Below are positions 1-8,551 of a stretch of 64,000 nucleotides of DNA, piece after piece; the stretch's first letter is position 1, and each line of letters starts with the position of its first letter. The notes under the pieces are model-generated. The model did no database searches. It saw only the letters and a list, made by a program, of their open reading frames with translations, and had not been told where the DNA came from. Both the position numbers and the translations under genes were made by a program. The stretch lies in the NCBI RefSeq assembly GCF_015687175.1, contig NZ_JADPQG010000005.1, positions 62,001 through 126,000 of the forward strand. The letters are read 5' to 3'. This DNA comes from Reinekea sp. G2M2-21. GTDB taxonomy: Bacteria; Pseudomonadota; Gammaproteobacteria; Pseudomonadales; Natronospirillaceae.

Positions 1-398
1 AAGGGTTCGAACTCCAGAATGTAACGGAACAGTTCATATTCACGTGCCATATAGTCTGTTTCAAACAAATGGTTGTAACGGTAGTCCAGCATGTAATTGA
101 GAAGCTCTTCTTGAGGCAGTGACTTTAACTCTGGCCACGACAGGTCGGTAAAGGATGTGTCCGAGGGAGTAAATGGTTCGTTAGCGAGTACGAGCCGCTG
201 TTCTTGCTGCGAATACGACTTTATGGTTTCTTCAGAGTTCTGGCCAGACTCTTTAAATGCAGCTTTTGTTGTAGCTTGTGAATTCGTTTTTGTGCTGGTC
301 GATAAGTCTTGAGTTTGCAACGACAATACGAATCCAAATGCACCTATTAAAAATAAAGCCGGTATTGCCATCGACCGGCCAACCGAAATCGCACTCAT
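1..398 (-). CDS. Partial exported protein of unknown function (N-terminal part)
   Basis: An open frame runs from an ATG at 398 off the left edge of the window, so only the first 132 residues are visible. Residues about 11-27 (AIPALFLIGAFGFVLSL) are hydrophobic and follow a short N-terminus with one Arg, which fits a signal anchor or signal peptide. No lipobox Cys is present. After that comes a Ser/Thr/Gln-rich linker and then an acidic, Leu/Tyr-rich segment that looks helical. A second ATG at codon 10 would also keep the hydrophobic segment. Ribosome-binding sequence before 398 is weak (GGTG). I do not recognise the family, and the C-terminus that might identify it is outside the window. Confidence 0.6.
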   Translation of the reverse strand, partial: MSAISVGRSMAIPALFLIGAFGFVLSLQTQDLSTSTKTNSQATTKAAFKESGQNSEETIKSYSQQEQRLVLANEPFTPSDTSFTDLSWPELKSLPQEELLNYMLDYRYNHLFETDYMAREYELFRYILEFEP

Positions 399-633
399 CT
401 TAGACACCGTGATTGTTATTTTTATTTATCGCTGAAGTCAGCTTGTGACCAACGTGATGATGAGTATAGTCGGCAATCAAAAGTGCAAATCAGTCGGATA
501 TGGTTTCTGTGAACGGGTACGAAAAAAAGCCGGTGTCAGGTCGATGCCGGCTGTCTGAATTCGAAGGTGTTGATTTGTAAACCATTGTTTCGAATTGTAG
601 AAATGTCGTTAATCGAGGTATGACGACACTGAG

Positions 634-2379
634 TTAAACCGCAATGTCGTACGCGATCCGTTTCGTGTTCTGTAAGTGTTTGAACGTGACATTGTCGCTG
701 GTGGAGCCTCCGCCCATCGTGCCACAACCTAATGTCCAGGACAGTTGCAGTCCATTGCAGGCACCGATACAGCCTTGTGTACCCGGAGAGTTTACCAAGA
801 CACGCGACACCTCCATGGCTTTGGAATAGCGATGTATTCGTTGCTGGTTGTTGCTGTGGATGATGGCAGTGTGACCTCGGCCCTCAATATTCAGAATAGT
901 GCACGCATGAAAAAGTGCCTCTTCATCGTTATTGACGCGGATCAGAGACAACATGGGCGCTAATTTTTCCCGAACCAATGGACTGGCCAGATTACCAGAT
1001 TCGACTTCAGCCAAAATCAGTTTAATCGGGTAGTCTCGTGAAATGCCCAGACTCGAGCAGATCGCGGCGGCACTCTGGCCAATATAATCAGGTTTCAGCG
1101 AGTGATCATCAAAGGCTCGTCGAATAAGCGTTTCGGTTTCTTCGCTGGTGAAGACGGCTGCGCCTTCACTGATGGCGTAGTGTAAAAATTCTTCGGCGAT
1201 ATCAGCGTCGACCAACAGATTGTTTTCTGATCCGCACACCACGCCGTTATCAAAAGCTTTACTGTTAATGGTTTTACAGGCGACCGTTTTTAAATCGACA
1301 TCGTTACCGATCCATACCGGGGCGTTGCCTTTACCAACACCGATCGCCGGTGTTCCAGAACGGTAGGCGCTCTTCACCATACTCGGACCGCCAGTCGCCA
1401 GAATGAAGTGAACCTTATCATGCGTCATAAAGGCTCGTGTTAGCTTCCGGTTGGCGGGTAATGACGGGGTTTGCACCAGATCAATGGGTGCTCCGTGTTG
1501 GGCGATGACCTCACGAATGATATCGACTGTACGATCACCGACATTGCGTGTTTTGCGATGACTGCTGATGATAATGGCGTTACCAGATTTCAAAGCGCTC
1601 AGTACTTTAAACACAATGGTCTCAACCGGATTAGTAATAGGAATCATACCGAACACCACGCCCATTGGCATAGCGATAGATTCAACCCCAGGGGCCTCAA
1701 GCGTAACGGTTTCATCGTGATGGGCCAAAAGGCTTTCTGCCACAGCAACGGTCCCGAGTTTGATTTTTATCACCTTATGTTCAACCACGCCCATACTACT
1801 CTCGTCCACGCACTGAACGGCAAGGCTATGTGCTTGGGTATGCACGGCGTCAGCGATGTCGCGGATAATGGCGTTCACTTTTTCCTTTGGCCAATCAACA
1901 AACGAGGCCTGCGCAGCATTGGCTTTTTCTACTGTTGCGTCAACTAAGGGCGAACTGGATTTGGCAACGGCCAGTTCACAGGCTTGTTCATGCAGTTCAC
2001 GAAATTTTTTGGCCAGAGTGTTGGCACGAAGTTCAATGAATTGCTGGAAAAGATCTATATGATTAGCCTTTAGATCGTCGAGAAGTTCATTGCTCAGGTA
2101 GTATGCCGCGACATCTGTTTCGGCGGTTGCGGAAATTCTCCGGATGGATCGATCTATGACACCCACCGCGCCCACCACTTCTCCGGCATCATACCGTTGC
2201 AAGCCAGCATCCGTTTGAATATCTGCATCGTAGTAGTGCGTACCAACAATGCCATGCACGACGATATAACAACCATCGGGCTCATCGCCTTGTTTGAACA
2301 GTGACTCGCCTCGGCTGAAGGTGCAAGAGTGAGCGACACCTGCTAAAAAAGAGAGAGAAGAGGGGACAACCGCATTCAT
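634..2379 (-). CDS. Cyclic-nucleotide-binding domain fused to CoA-acylating aldehyde dehydrogenase
   Basis: The protein has 581 residues. Residues about 15-125 form a cyclic-nucleotide-binding (CNB, Crp-like effector) domain: a GESLFKQGD strand-turn motif, then a phosphate-binding-cassette-like stretch GEVVGAVGVIDRSIRRISATA around 67-86. Residues about 150-575 are an aldehyde dehydrogenase of the CoA-acylating AdhE-N/EutE type, with PMGVVFGMIPITNP, ILATGGPSMV and the catalytic Cys382 in NGVVCGSE. Such enzymes interconvert an aldehyde plus CoA and an acyl-CoA with NAD(H). The AdhE iron-dependent alcohol dehydrogenase half is absent. The start at 2379 was chosen over the upstream in-frame start at 2421 because AAAGGAAG lies seven bases before it. 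The CNB domain suggests allosteric control by cAMP or a related ligand; that is inference. The substrate is unknown and the flanking genes give no pathway hint. Confidence 0.8.
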   Translation of the reverse strand: MNAVVPSSLSFLAGVAHSCTFSRGESLFKQGDEPDGCYIVVHGIVGTHYYDADIQTDAGLQRYDAGEVVGAVGVIDRSIRRISATAETDVAAYYLSNELLDDLKANHIDLFQQFIELRANTLAKKFRELHEQACELAVAKSSSPLVDATVEKANAAQASFVDWPKEKVNAIIRDIADAVHTQAHSLAVQCVDESSMGVVEHKVIKIKLGTVAVAESLLAHHDETVTLEAPGVESIAMPMGVVFGMIPITNPVETIVFKVLSALKSGNAIIISSHRKTRNVGDRTVDIIREVIAQHGAPIDLVQTPSLPANRKLTRAFMTHDKVHFILATGGPSMVKSAYRSGTPAIGVGKGNAPVWIGNDVDLKTVACKTINSKAFDNGVVCGSENNLLVDADIAEEFLHYAISEGAAVFTSEETETLIRRAFDDHSLKPDYIGQSAAAICSSLGISRDYPIKLILAEVESGNLASPLVREKLAPMLSLIRVNNDEEALFHACTILNIEGRGHTAIIHSNNQQRIHRYSKAMEVSRVLVNSPGTQGCIGACNGLQLSWTLGCGTMGGGSTSDNVTFKHLQNTKRIAYDIAV

Positions 2380-2674
2380 ATCGTAACTTCCTTTACTGAT
2401 TGAGCCTGAAGCCATTAACAACAGCGCGATGCAGATCGCGAACAGGCATTAACAGCCATGCTTTGCTAGGGATTAGGGGCTATGCTTATTTGCGAACATG
2501 GTTCAATTATGCAAAAGCTGTGCGCAGGAAACGGTAACTCTTTCCCACAAACAATATTTCGTGGAAAGTTGGAGGCCAGTTCACATAATTAGCATGTTGG
2601 CTCGGGTGTGAGGGATCCGTGAAGGGCTGATGACGGGCTGGGTGCGAAAGCGTAAAACCGACAGTAACAATAGG

Positions 2675-2965
2675 TTAATTTCGGTAAACAGTTTGGATCA
2701 GGTGAAAGCCGAATTTGGTTTTTATCGGGCCATGAATAACCAACACTTCTCTTTTGAAAACCACGTCATCGAAGGCTTTGACCATTTGCCCACGCTGAAA
2801 TTCGCCCAAGTCACCACCGCGTTTGGCTGATGGGCAGGTCGAGAATTTTTTTGCCAGTTTGCCGAAATCGGCGCCTTTGGCCAGTTGTTGCTTAATCTGT
2901 TCGGCCTGTTCTTTGGTTTTCACCAGTATATGGCGAGCACAGGCGGTTTTTGCGGGCTTATGCAT
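2675..2965 (-). CDS. ppiC: Parvulin-type peptidyl-prolyl cis-trans isomerase PpiC
   Basis: A 96-residue single-domain parvulin with no signal peptide, the same size as E. coli PpiC (93 residues). Family motifs run in order: [39 protein letters not shown], and FGFHLIQ near the end. It should catalyse cis-trans isomerisation of prolyl peptide bonds in the cytoplasm. Its ATG overlaps the stop of the upstream small membrane protein by one base (TAATG), so the two genes are probably translated together. Confidence 0.93.
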   Translation of the reverse strand: MHKPAKTACARHILVKTKEQAEQIKQQLAKGADFGKLAKKFSTCPSAKRGGDLGEFQRGQMVKAFDDVVFKREVLVIHGPIKTKFGFHLIQTVYRN

Positions 2966-3279
2966 TAGTAAAAGAATCCCCAGATAATGGCGCCTAAAAT
3001 ACCGGGCAAACCTGCAGCAAGAAAGCGCGCTGCCAGGCTATTGCTGTGCAGAACAATTTGCGGGTCAGTGACGATAACTTCGTTGCGGTTCCATTCTTTC
3101 TTAAACCGCTTGCTGCTTAAGCGCACAATGGTTGAAATGAGCCAGAAAAAAACGCCGGTTAAAAACAGCGTGTCAATCCACATAAAACTGGCGACATAAG
3201 GGCTGGCTAATCGCAGGACGATAATAACAGTGGCAGCAATCAGGTTATAAATCAGCGTGTATTTAAGCAAAGACCACAT
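2965..3279 (-). CDS. Small inner-membrane protein of unknown function
   Basis: A 104-residue protein with hydrophobic segments at about 5-28, 33-52 and 86-103, and a charged stretch ([13 protein letters not shown]) between the second and third. The composition fits a three-pass inner-membrane protein, loosely like the DUF3899 group, but I cannot assign it. It overlaps ppiC by one base and the two probably share a transcript. Confidence 0.7.
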   Translation of the reverse strand: MWSLLKYTLIYNLIAATVIIVLRLASPYVASFMWIDTLFLTGVFFWLISTIVRLSSKRFKKEWNRNEVIVTDPQIVLHSNSLAARFLAAGLPGILGAIIWGFFY

Positions 3280-3346
3280 CAGAAAAACTCAACTAGGTGA
3301 ATAACGAACTTTGGGTGCGCGCATGTTACCGGTTATGCGTTGAATC

Positions 3347-4690
3347 TCAAGTAGAACGATGATCTTCATTGACAGGTTTACGGCGCATCAGCAGCAGGTT
3401 CGTTTGTTTGGGATTCTCCAGTTTTATCAGGTCTTCAATCCACGTGGTCAGTCGCTTCAACGCACCTTGCTGCTGTTGATAGAAAAGATAAGCCCGCTGT
3501 CCATAGGTATCCCGCAAATCCTTGGATTGCATCAAGCCCAAAAGCCGATTACGTAGTTCCGCTTCATCCTGAATAATGACCACCGCCTGCTCGGCACGCA
3601 TCGCTTCGACAATGGTTTGGAAATTAACAAAGCTGGGGCCCATCAGAACCGGCGTTGCCACGGCTGCGGGTTCAATGGGGTTGTGACCCCCACCACCATT
3701 CAAACTGTTGCCAATGAACGCGGCATGCGCCAGTTCAAAAAATGTCATCATCTCCCCGAGCGTGTCGATCAAAAACACCGACTGATTCGATGTGGGGATC
3801 TCGTCGTTGGAGCGGCGCGCGAAGCTAAAGTGCTGTTTGTAGAGTTGTCCAGCAATACGATCAGCGCGTTCCGGGTGTCGAGGCACCAGAATCAGCAAGG
3901 CATCTGGCATTTTTATTTTTAACTTAGCGTGAGTCCGTAGAATTTTTTCTTCTTCACCATCGTGCGTACTGGCCGCAATCCAAATAGGGCGCTTGCCTAT
4001 TTTTGTTTGTAATCGTTTCGCTTTAGAGGAGCTGGCCGCGTCCAGCGCTATATCAAATTTGATTGAGCCGGTTACCTGAATTCTGCGTTCGTCGACACCC
4101 AGCTCAGCGAATCGATCGGCGTCCGGGGTGTGCTGGGCGGCGATGGCTGTGAGCCGATGCAACATGGGTTGTGTCAGTGCCGGAAATTTTTTATAACCGC
4201 GTTGTGATTTTGCGCTCAAGCGTGCGTTGGCCAGCAACACTGGAATGTTTTGATCGTCACACGCGCGAATCAGGTTCGGCCACAACTCGGTTTCCATGAT
4301 CACCAGTAGTTTTGGTTGCAGCCGTTTTATGAGTTTTTGTTGTGTACTGGCGTAGTCCCAGGGTAAATAAGCGTGATGGACAGAGTCACCGAACAGTGTC
4401 CGCACCGTTTCAGAACCCGTCGGCGTCATGGATGTGATCAGAACCGGAATATCCGGGTGCAGGGCTTGCCAGCGCTCAACCAAACCCTTCGCGGCCATGG
4501 TTTCACCAACACTGACCGCATGCACCCAAAAACATCCGGGCGGAATCTGCGGCCAATGGCCAAAGCGTTCGGCCACGCGCTGTCGGTATTCGGGTTGTTT
4601 GCGTCCTTTCAGCCAAAGACGTAACAGCACCAGCGGGGTCAACAGCCACCACAGGGCTGAATAGCTTGCATACACCAATCGTTCTTTCAT
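3347..4690 (-). CDS. waaA: 3-deoxy-D-manno-octulosonic acid (Kdo) transferase
   Basis: A 447-residue WaaA/KdtA glycosyltransferase that moves Kdo from CMP-Kdo to lipid IVA at the cytoplasmic face of the inner membrane, an essential step in lipopolysaccharide assembly. An N-terminal membrane anchor (about residues 5-25) precedes the GT-B fold. VHAVSVGETMA carries the conserved catalytic Glu, and METELWPNLI and the late GGGGHNPIEPAA motif are family-typical. The ATG at 4690 was chosen because it overlaps the hemW stop as ATGA; the TTG further upstream at 4705 is less likely. The protein is slightly longer than the usual 425 residues because of its C-terminal tail. Confidence 0.93.
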   Translation of the reverse strand: MKERLVYASYSALWWLLTPLVLLRLWLKGRKQPEYRQRVAERFGHWPQIPPGCFWVHAVSVGETMAAKGLVERWQALHPDIPVLITSMTPTGSETVRTLFGDSVHHAYLPWDYASTQQKLIKRLQPKLLVIMETELWPNLIRACDDQNIPVLLANARLSAKSQRGYKKFPALTQPMLHRLTAIAAQHTPDADRFAELGVDERRIQVTGSIKFDIALDAASSSKAKRLQTKIGKRPIWIAASTHDGEEEKILRTHAKLKIKMPDALLILVPRHPERADRIAGQLYKQHFSFARRSNDEIPTSNQSVFLIDTLGEMMTFFELAHAAFIGNSLNGGGGHNPIEPAAVATPVLMGPSFVNFQTIVEAMRAEQAVVIIQDEAELRNRLLGLMQSKDLRDTYGQRAYLFYQQQQGALKRLTTWIEDLIKLENPKQTNLLLMRRKPVNEDHRST

Positions 4691-5844
4691 GATTCGCTCA
4701 GCCAATAGGACAGCAGGTCATTTAAGTATAGAAAACCTGTGTCGGTTGTGTGGAAAATATCATCGCGGCGCTCAATCCAGCCTTTGTTCTGTAGCTCGTT
4801 TAACACTGGTTCAATTTCGGTGACAGGTACGCCCGTCGCAGCCTGAAAATGATTCAGCGACACCGGCTCACGAATACGTAAGGTATTAATAAAATAGTCG
4901 AATGGCCGATCCGCTTTCGCGACGGGCTCTTCTATTCGCAGCAACGGTCGTGCCTTATTCAGGTAGTCTTTTGGCAGGCGCGTTTTCCGGGTGCGGATGA
5001 TGTCGATGCCATCATGGATGGTCGTAAACTTGCCGTGCGCCCCTGGTCCTATCCCCAAATAATCACCGTAGCGCCAGTAATTCAGGTTGTGCTGACTGTG
5101 CCGGTTATCTTTGGCATAGGCTGACACTTCGTATTGGCTGTAGCCAGCCTCGGCCAGACGGTCTTGCCCGGCCTGTTGGATATCCCACAGCGTATCGTCC
5201 TCCGGTAGGGCCGGTGGTTGCCGGTAAAATTCAGTGTTCTGCTCGATGGTGAGCTGATACCAGCTGATGTGCGTGGGTTCCAGCGCAATTGCCTGATTAA
5301 TGTCGGCCAGTGCGTCTGCCTCGGTTTGCGCCGGCAGGCCGTGCATGAGATCGATATTAAAATTGTCGAAACCGACTGTTTTGGCTTGTTCTATCGCGGC
5401 GATGGCGTTGTCTGCGCTGTGAATTCGACCTAACGTCGTCAGGAACCGATCCTGAAAACTCTGTACGCCTATTGATAAACGATTTACGCCGGCTTGGCGG
5501 AATCCGGCAAATTTTTCTTTTTCAAATGTACCGGGGTTGGCCTCTAACGTGACTTCTGCGTCATCGGTCAGGCCAATGTAATGTCGTAACCACTGAATGA
5601 TTTGGCCTATACCCTCAGCGGACATCAGGCTGGGTGTGCCGCCACCAAAAAAAACCGCGTCTGCTAAACGCCCCTGCGCCAAGGCCGAATCCTGTTTTAT
5701 ATCGCGGTGAATCTGCGCCAGAAACTCCGTCTCGGGAATGTCTTCCGCTCGTGTCGCGTGCGAGTTGAAGTCGCAGTAGGGGCATTTGCGGACACACCAG
5801 GGGATATGCACATAGATGGCCAGTGGCGGCAGGGTATGACTCAA
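4687..5844 (-). CDS. hemW: Radical SAM heme chaperone HemW
   Basis: A 385-residue radical SAM protein of the HemW family, formerly annotated as oxygen-independent coproporphyrinogen oxidase. The 4Fe-4S motif CxxxCxxC is CVRKCPYC (Cys17, Cys21, Cys24). FFGGGTPSLM and IGVQSFQD are typical of the family. HemW binds heme and hands it to respiratory proteins; it lacks the N-terminal extension of true HemN. The start is a TTG overlapping the rdgB stop (TTGA), with a TGGAAAG upstream. No in-frame ATG lies near, and this start gives the usual short lead before the IYVHIPWC motif. It lies directly downstream of rdgB, as in Pseudomonas. Confidence 0.93.
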   Translation of the reverse strand: MSHTLPPLAIYVHIPWCVRKCPYCDFNSHATRAEDIPETEFLAQIHRDIKQDSALAQGRLADAVFFGGGTPSLMSAEGIGQIIQWLRHYIGLTDDAEVTLEANPGTFEKEKFAGFRQAGVNRLSIGVQSFQDRFLTTLGRIHSADNAIAAIEQAKTVGFDNFNIDLMHGLPAQTEADALADINQAIALEPTHISWYQLTIEQNTEFYRQPPALPEDDTLWDIQQAGQDRLAEAGYSQYEVSAYAKDNRHSQHNLNYWRYGDYLGIGPGAHGKFTTIHDGIDIIRTRKTRLPKDYLNKARPLLRIEEPVAKADRPFDYFINTLRIREPVSLNHFQAATGVPVTEIEPVLNELQNKGWIERRDDIFHTTDTGFLYLNDLLSYWLSES

Positions 5845-6452
5845 AGCAGGCTTTCCATTTTCGTGACAAACGCGCGTACCGCCTGTCCACGGTGGCTCAA
5901 CGCATTTTTCTGTTCTTTACTTAGCTCTGCGGAGCTGCGTTGATGTTGCTCTACCCAAAAAATTGGATCATAGCCAAAGCCATTTTCACCGCGTGGAGCG
6001 TCGAGTAAGGTACCTTCCCAAACGCCTTGAATGATGATCGGCGTCGGGTCCAGTGCATGGCGCACAAACGCCAGAACACAATGGAAACGTGCTGTACGGT
6101 TTGGATTACCGGTCATTTCGGCCAGAACTTTTTCAAGGTTCGCGGTATCTGATTTTTCGCCGCCGTCCATTGACGCATAGCGAGCGCTGTAGATGCCCGG
6201 CGCGCCTTGCAACGCATCAACCTCCAAGCCCGAATCATCCGCCAACGCAGGCAGTCCAGTGGCTTTGGAGGCGTGCCGGGCTTTAATGATGGCGTTCTCA
6301 ATAAAGCTCAAACCGTCTTCAATGGCGTCTTCAACACCAAACTCGCGTTGCGGCTTGATGCTGACCGACATGGGTGCCAATAATTCAGAAAACTCTTTTA
6401 ACTTGCCGGCGTTATTCGACGCCAACACCCACTCTTTGCTGGTGTATGTCAT
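5841..6452 (-). CDS. rdgB: Non-canonical purine NTP pyrophosphatase RdgB/HAM1
   Basis: A 203-residue ITPase/XTPase that hydrolyses dITP, ITP and XTP to monophosphates and so keeps deaminated purines out of DNA and RNA. It begins with the family signature VLASNNAGKLKEF and contains ALADDSGLEVDALQGAPGIYSARYA and the late GENGFGYDPIF and SHRGQA motifs. It starts the minus-strand rdgB-hemW-waaA run. In Pseudomonas the gene upstream is the DUF4426 gene; here that partner lies more than 10 kb away at 16938-17375. Confidence 0.95.
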   Translation of the reverse strand: MTYTSKEWVLASNNAGKLKEFSELLAPMSVSIKPQREFGVEDAIEDGLSFIENAIIKARHASKATGLPALADDSGLEVDALQGAPGIYSARYASMDGGEKSDTANLEKVLAEMTGNPNRTARFHCVLAFVRHALDPTPIIIQGVWEGTLLDAPRGENGFGYDPIFWVEQHQRSSAELSKEQKNALSHRGQAVRAFVTKMESLL

Positions 6453-6791
6453 TTACGAAGCCACTTCATTCAGGATTTAAGCGCGGATTTTAGCACTGAT
6501 TGCTCTACGTACGTAGTAGGGTTAACTGCTGTATGTGGCAACAACGGTGTTGATCACTATCTGCCCTAGATTCACGAAGCCTTATATAAGGTGGCGTTAT
6601 AGTGTCTTTGTGGAAATTAAAAAAATACCTAAGTACTTTTATGATGTGCGTCAAAAGCATGCGGAAAACCAAATATTTGTATTGCTTCAGATGACCAGTT
6701 TTCGTAATGTGCCGGCGCCTGACGCGAGGAATGCTTCAGAATGACGAATGTTTTTCGTCATAGAACTAGGACTGTTGAAAAGGGAACATGC
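6453..6791. other. Intergenic region between divergent rdgB and the hlyD-like gene
   Basis: There is no gene here. The region holds the divergent promoters for rdgB (minus) and the secretion cassette (plus). Visible elements are a perfect 12-base palindrome CCTTATATAAGG at 6580-6591, a TATAGT that could act as a -10 at 6598-6603 without a good -35, and an inverted repeat at 6741-6761 listed separately. The left border of the island must fall in or near this region. Confidence 0.5.
6741..6761 (+). promoter_or_regulatory. Perfect inverted repeat before the hlyD-like gene
   Basis: ATGACGAA and TTCGTCAT are exact reverse complements separated by TGTTT, ending 30 bases before the start codon at 6792. 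It could be an operator or a 5'-UTR hairpin. The first arm contains an ATG in frame with the downstream gene, but it has no ribosome-binding site and was rejected as a start. Confidence 0.4.
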
Positions 6792-8090
6792 ATGACCACT
6801 CAAGTGGCCAATCACAGCGACACCGATGCCCAGCCTGAAGAACGGCATGGGTTGTTTCGTAAACAAGCGGTTGAGAAACAGCAAGACCGATTGTTGGGTG
6901 ATGTTTTGGTCATTCCGCCATTGTCCTATTCCCTTGTTACCGCGCTTCTTATTCTGTTCGTCGCCGCCACCCTCGTTTTACTTGTCAATGGAACCTATGC
7001 CCGTAAAGAAACCGTACAGGGATTTTTGGTGCCCGACACTGGCGTACTAAAAGTCTACGCATCACGCCCTGGGATTGTTCGTCAGGTGTTTGTTCGCGAA
7101 GGCGACGCCGTTGCTGAAGGTCAACCGCGGGTGTTGATTAATGGTGATCAAATTCTCGAAAACGGCGATCACCTTGAAACATTGATGTTGGATGAATATC
7201 TGGCTCAACAAGCAACGCTAACGAACCAACTTGATCGCTTGGCGGATGTCTACGCGACAAAAGCCGGAGAGCTCGCTACACGTATTGAGGCCGCACAAAG
7301 TGACTTGGCGCACCTGGCTAAACAATATTCGTTAACGCAAGCGCAGATGGACCTGGCAGCAAAGCAGTGGCGTAACAGTCAGCAGCTCAGCCAGCAGGGT
7401 TTGGCAACGCAAAGCGATGCAGACAGTCATCAGGAAAAAGTTCTGTCGTTGAAAGCTCAGTTACAAAGTATCGCGCGCAGTCAAGACGCTCAGCAAACAG
7501 AATTAGCTACGTTGCAACTCCAAACATCGACACTCGGTTATGAGCAAATGGACCGAGAAGATCAGTTGCGCAGCAATTTATCGACCATTGCGCAAAATAT
7601 CGCACAGTTACATGGTCAACGAGCCTACATACTCAAGGCGAACAGCGCTGGAGCGGTCTCTAATCTGCAGGTCAGTGAAGGACAGGAAGCTCAGACAAAC
7701 GTGCCGCTGCTCACCATTACCCCAGCAGGCAGCGAACTGGAAGCGGAGTTGTTGATCCCCGCGCGCGCCATTGGTTTTGTGGAGGTTGGGCAGACGGTAA
7801 AAATGCGCTATTCGGCATTTAACTTTCAGAAGTTTGGTTTATACGACGCCACCATTACCGCTGTCTCGCAATCTGTTTTGCTCCCTAATGAGTTGACCGG
7901 AGTATCTATAGGCGCCGTCGAACCGATGTACCGAGTCACCGCAAAGCTGGATAAGCAGCACATAGATGCCTATGGCAAAGCGCTGGAATTGAAAGAAGGT
8001 ATTTCATTGGAAGCCGACATTAAATTGGCAGAGCGTACGTTATTGGAATGGATGTTTGAGCCGTTGTTGAGTCTAAAAGGGCGATTGTGA
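6792..8090 (+). CDS. HlyD-family periplasmic adaptor (membrane fusion) protein for peptide export
   Basis: A 432-residue HlyD/CvaA-type adaptor. A cytoplasmic N-terminus of about 44 residues is followed by one membrane segment (about 45-65). Then comes a lipoyl/barrel half (VQGFLVPDTGVLKVYASRPG), a long coiled-coil hairpin rich in Gln/Ala/Leu (about 130-280), the returning lipoyl half (ILKANSAGAVSNLQVSEGQE) and a beta-barrel region. Such proteins bridge an inner-membrane ABC exporter to an outer-membrane TolC-type channel. The start at 6792 has AAGGGAA seven bases upstream; the in-frame ATG at 6741 lies inside an inverted repeat. The likely partner is the C39 ABC exporter at 11022-13094, and the peptides at 8552-9103 lie between them. 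No TolC gene is in the window, so a chromosomal TolC elsewhere is assumed. Confidence 0.88.
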   Translation: MTTQVANHSDTDAQPEERHGLFRKQAVEKQQDRLLGDVLVIPPLSYSLVTALLILFVAATLVLLVNGTYARKETVQGFLVPDTGVLKVYASRPGIVRQVFVREGDAVAEGQPRVLINGDQILENGDHLETLMLDEYLAQQATLTNQLDRLADVYATKAGELATRIEAAQSDLAHLAKQYSLTQAQMDLAAKQWRNSQQLSQQGLATQSDADSHQEKVLSLKAQLQSIARSQDAQQTELATLQLQTSTLGYEQMDREDQLRSNLSTIAQNIAQLHGQRAYILKANSAGAVSNLQVSEGQEAQTNVPLLTITPAGSELEAELLIPARAIGFVEVGQTVKMRYSAFNFQKFGLYDATITAVSQSVLLPNELTGVSIGAVEPMYRVTAKLDKQHIDAYGKALELKEGISLEADIKLAERTLLEWMFEPLLSLKGRL

Positions 8091-8185
8091 CAGAAAAGCC
8101 TTTAGTATTCGTAATGAAGTACTGACGGACAAGGTATGAAAAAATAGGTTCACCGAATCACAGCTGTGATGAAAGCGGGGCACCT

Positions 8186-8209
8186 CCTGAGATATCCGCC
8201 AAGATGACC
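8186..8209 (+). repeat. Direct repeat copy 1
   Basis: CCTGAG...CGCCAAGATGACC, matching 8500-8523 at 21 of 24 positions, 314 bases upstream of it. The differences are clustered in the centre. Confidence 0.6.
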
Positions 8210-8499
8210 AGAGGCGCCCCTAACCAACACTCGAAAAGGAATGAGGTAAAAGCAGTCTAGCAGGTTCAACAGACAAGGAAAATGGGCTGATTTTGTGATA
8301 GCAAACGGTGGTAGTGCTCTTGGTACCTGCATGCGAAGTATCAGAGCGTTCGCGCACACCGCGGAAATCAAAGAACTAGGCAAAAGAACTCGTATTGCCA
8401 ACGTTCGAGTTTGTTACTTAGATTTATTAATATCGGAATTTGCTCGTAGAGCGAATCGGGTGAGTGAATGGTTCACTTGCTTTGAAATAGAAAGTAGCC

Positions 8500-8523
8500 C
8501 CTGAGGAATTCGCCAAGATGACC
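8500..8523 (+). repeat. Direct repeat copy 2
   Basis: This is the second copy of the repeat at 8186-8209. It ends 28 bases before the GTG start of the first precursor gene, so it lies in that gene's leader region. Confidence 0.6.
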
Positions 8524-8551
8524 GGGGTTGTAAAATGAAAAGGAAGAAGAA

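Larger units (their letters stand above)
8091..8551. other. Region between hlyD-like gene and first precursor, with a direct repeat and an unexplained open frame
   Basis: I find no gene here that I can support. A 24-base imperfect direct repeat (21 of 24 identical) occurs at 8186-8209 and 8500-8523. Between the copies is an open frame, 8250-8504 on the plus strand, with a possible GTG start at 8295 (69 residues) but no convincing ribosome-binding site and no family I recognise. It could be an immunity gene, a decayed third precursor or a mobile-element remnant. The sequence GAAAAGGAA follows both repeat copies. Confidence 0.4.

Noticed and set aside
1471-1947. Long plus-strand frame opposite the aldehyde dehydrogenase gene
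   Set aside because: It is antisense to a gene with clear catalytic motifs and has no domain of its own.
8150-8401. An 83-codon minus-strand frame upstream of the precursors
   Set aside because: It contains one copy of the direct repeat, shows no family signature and opposes the direction of all island genes.
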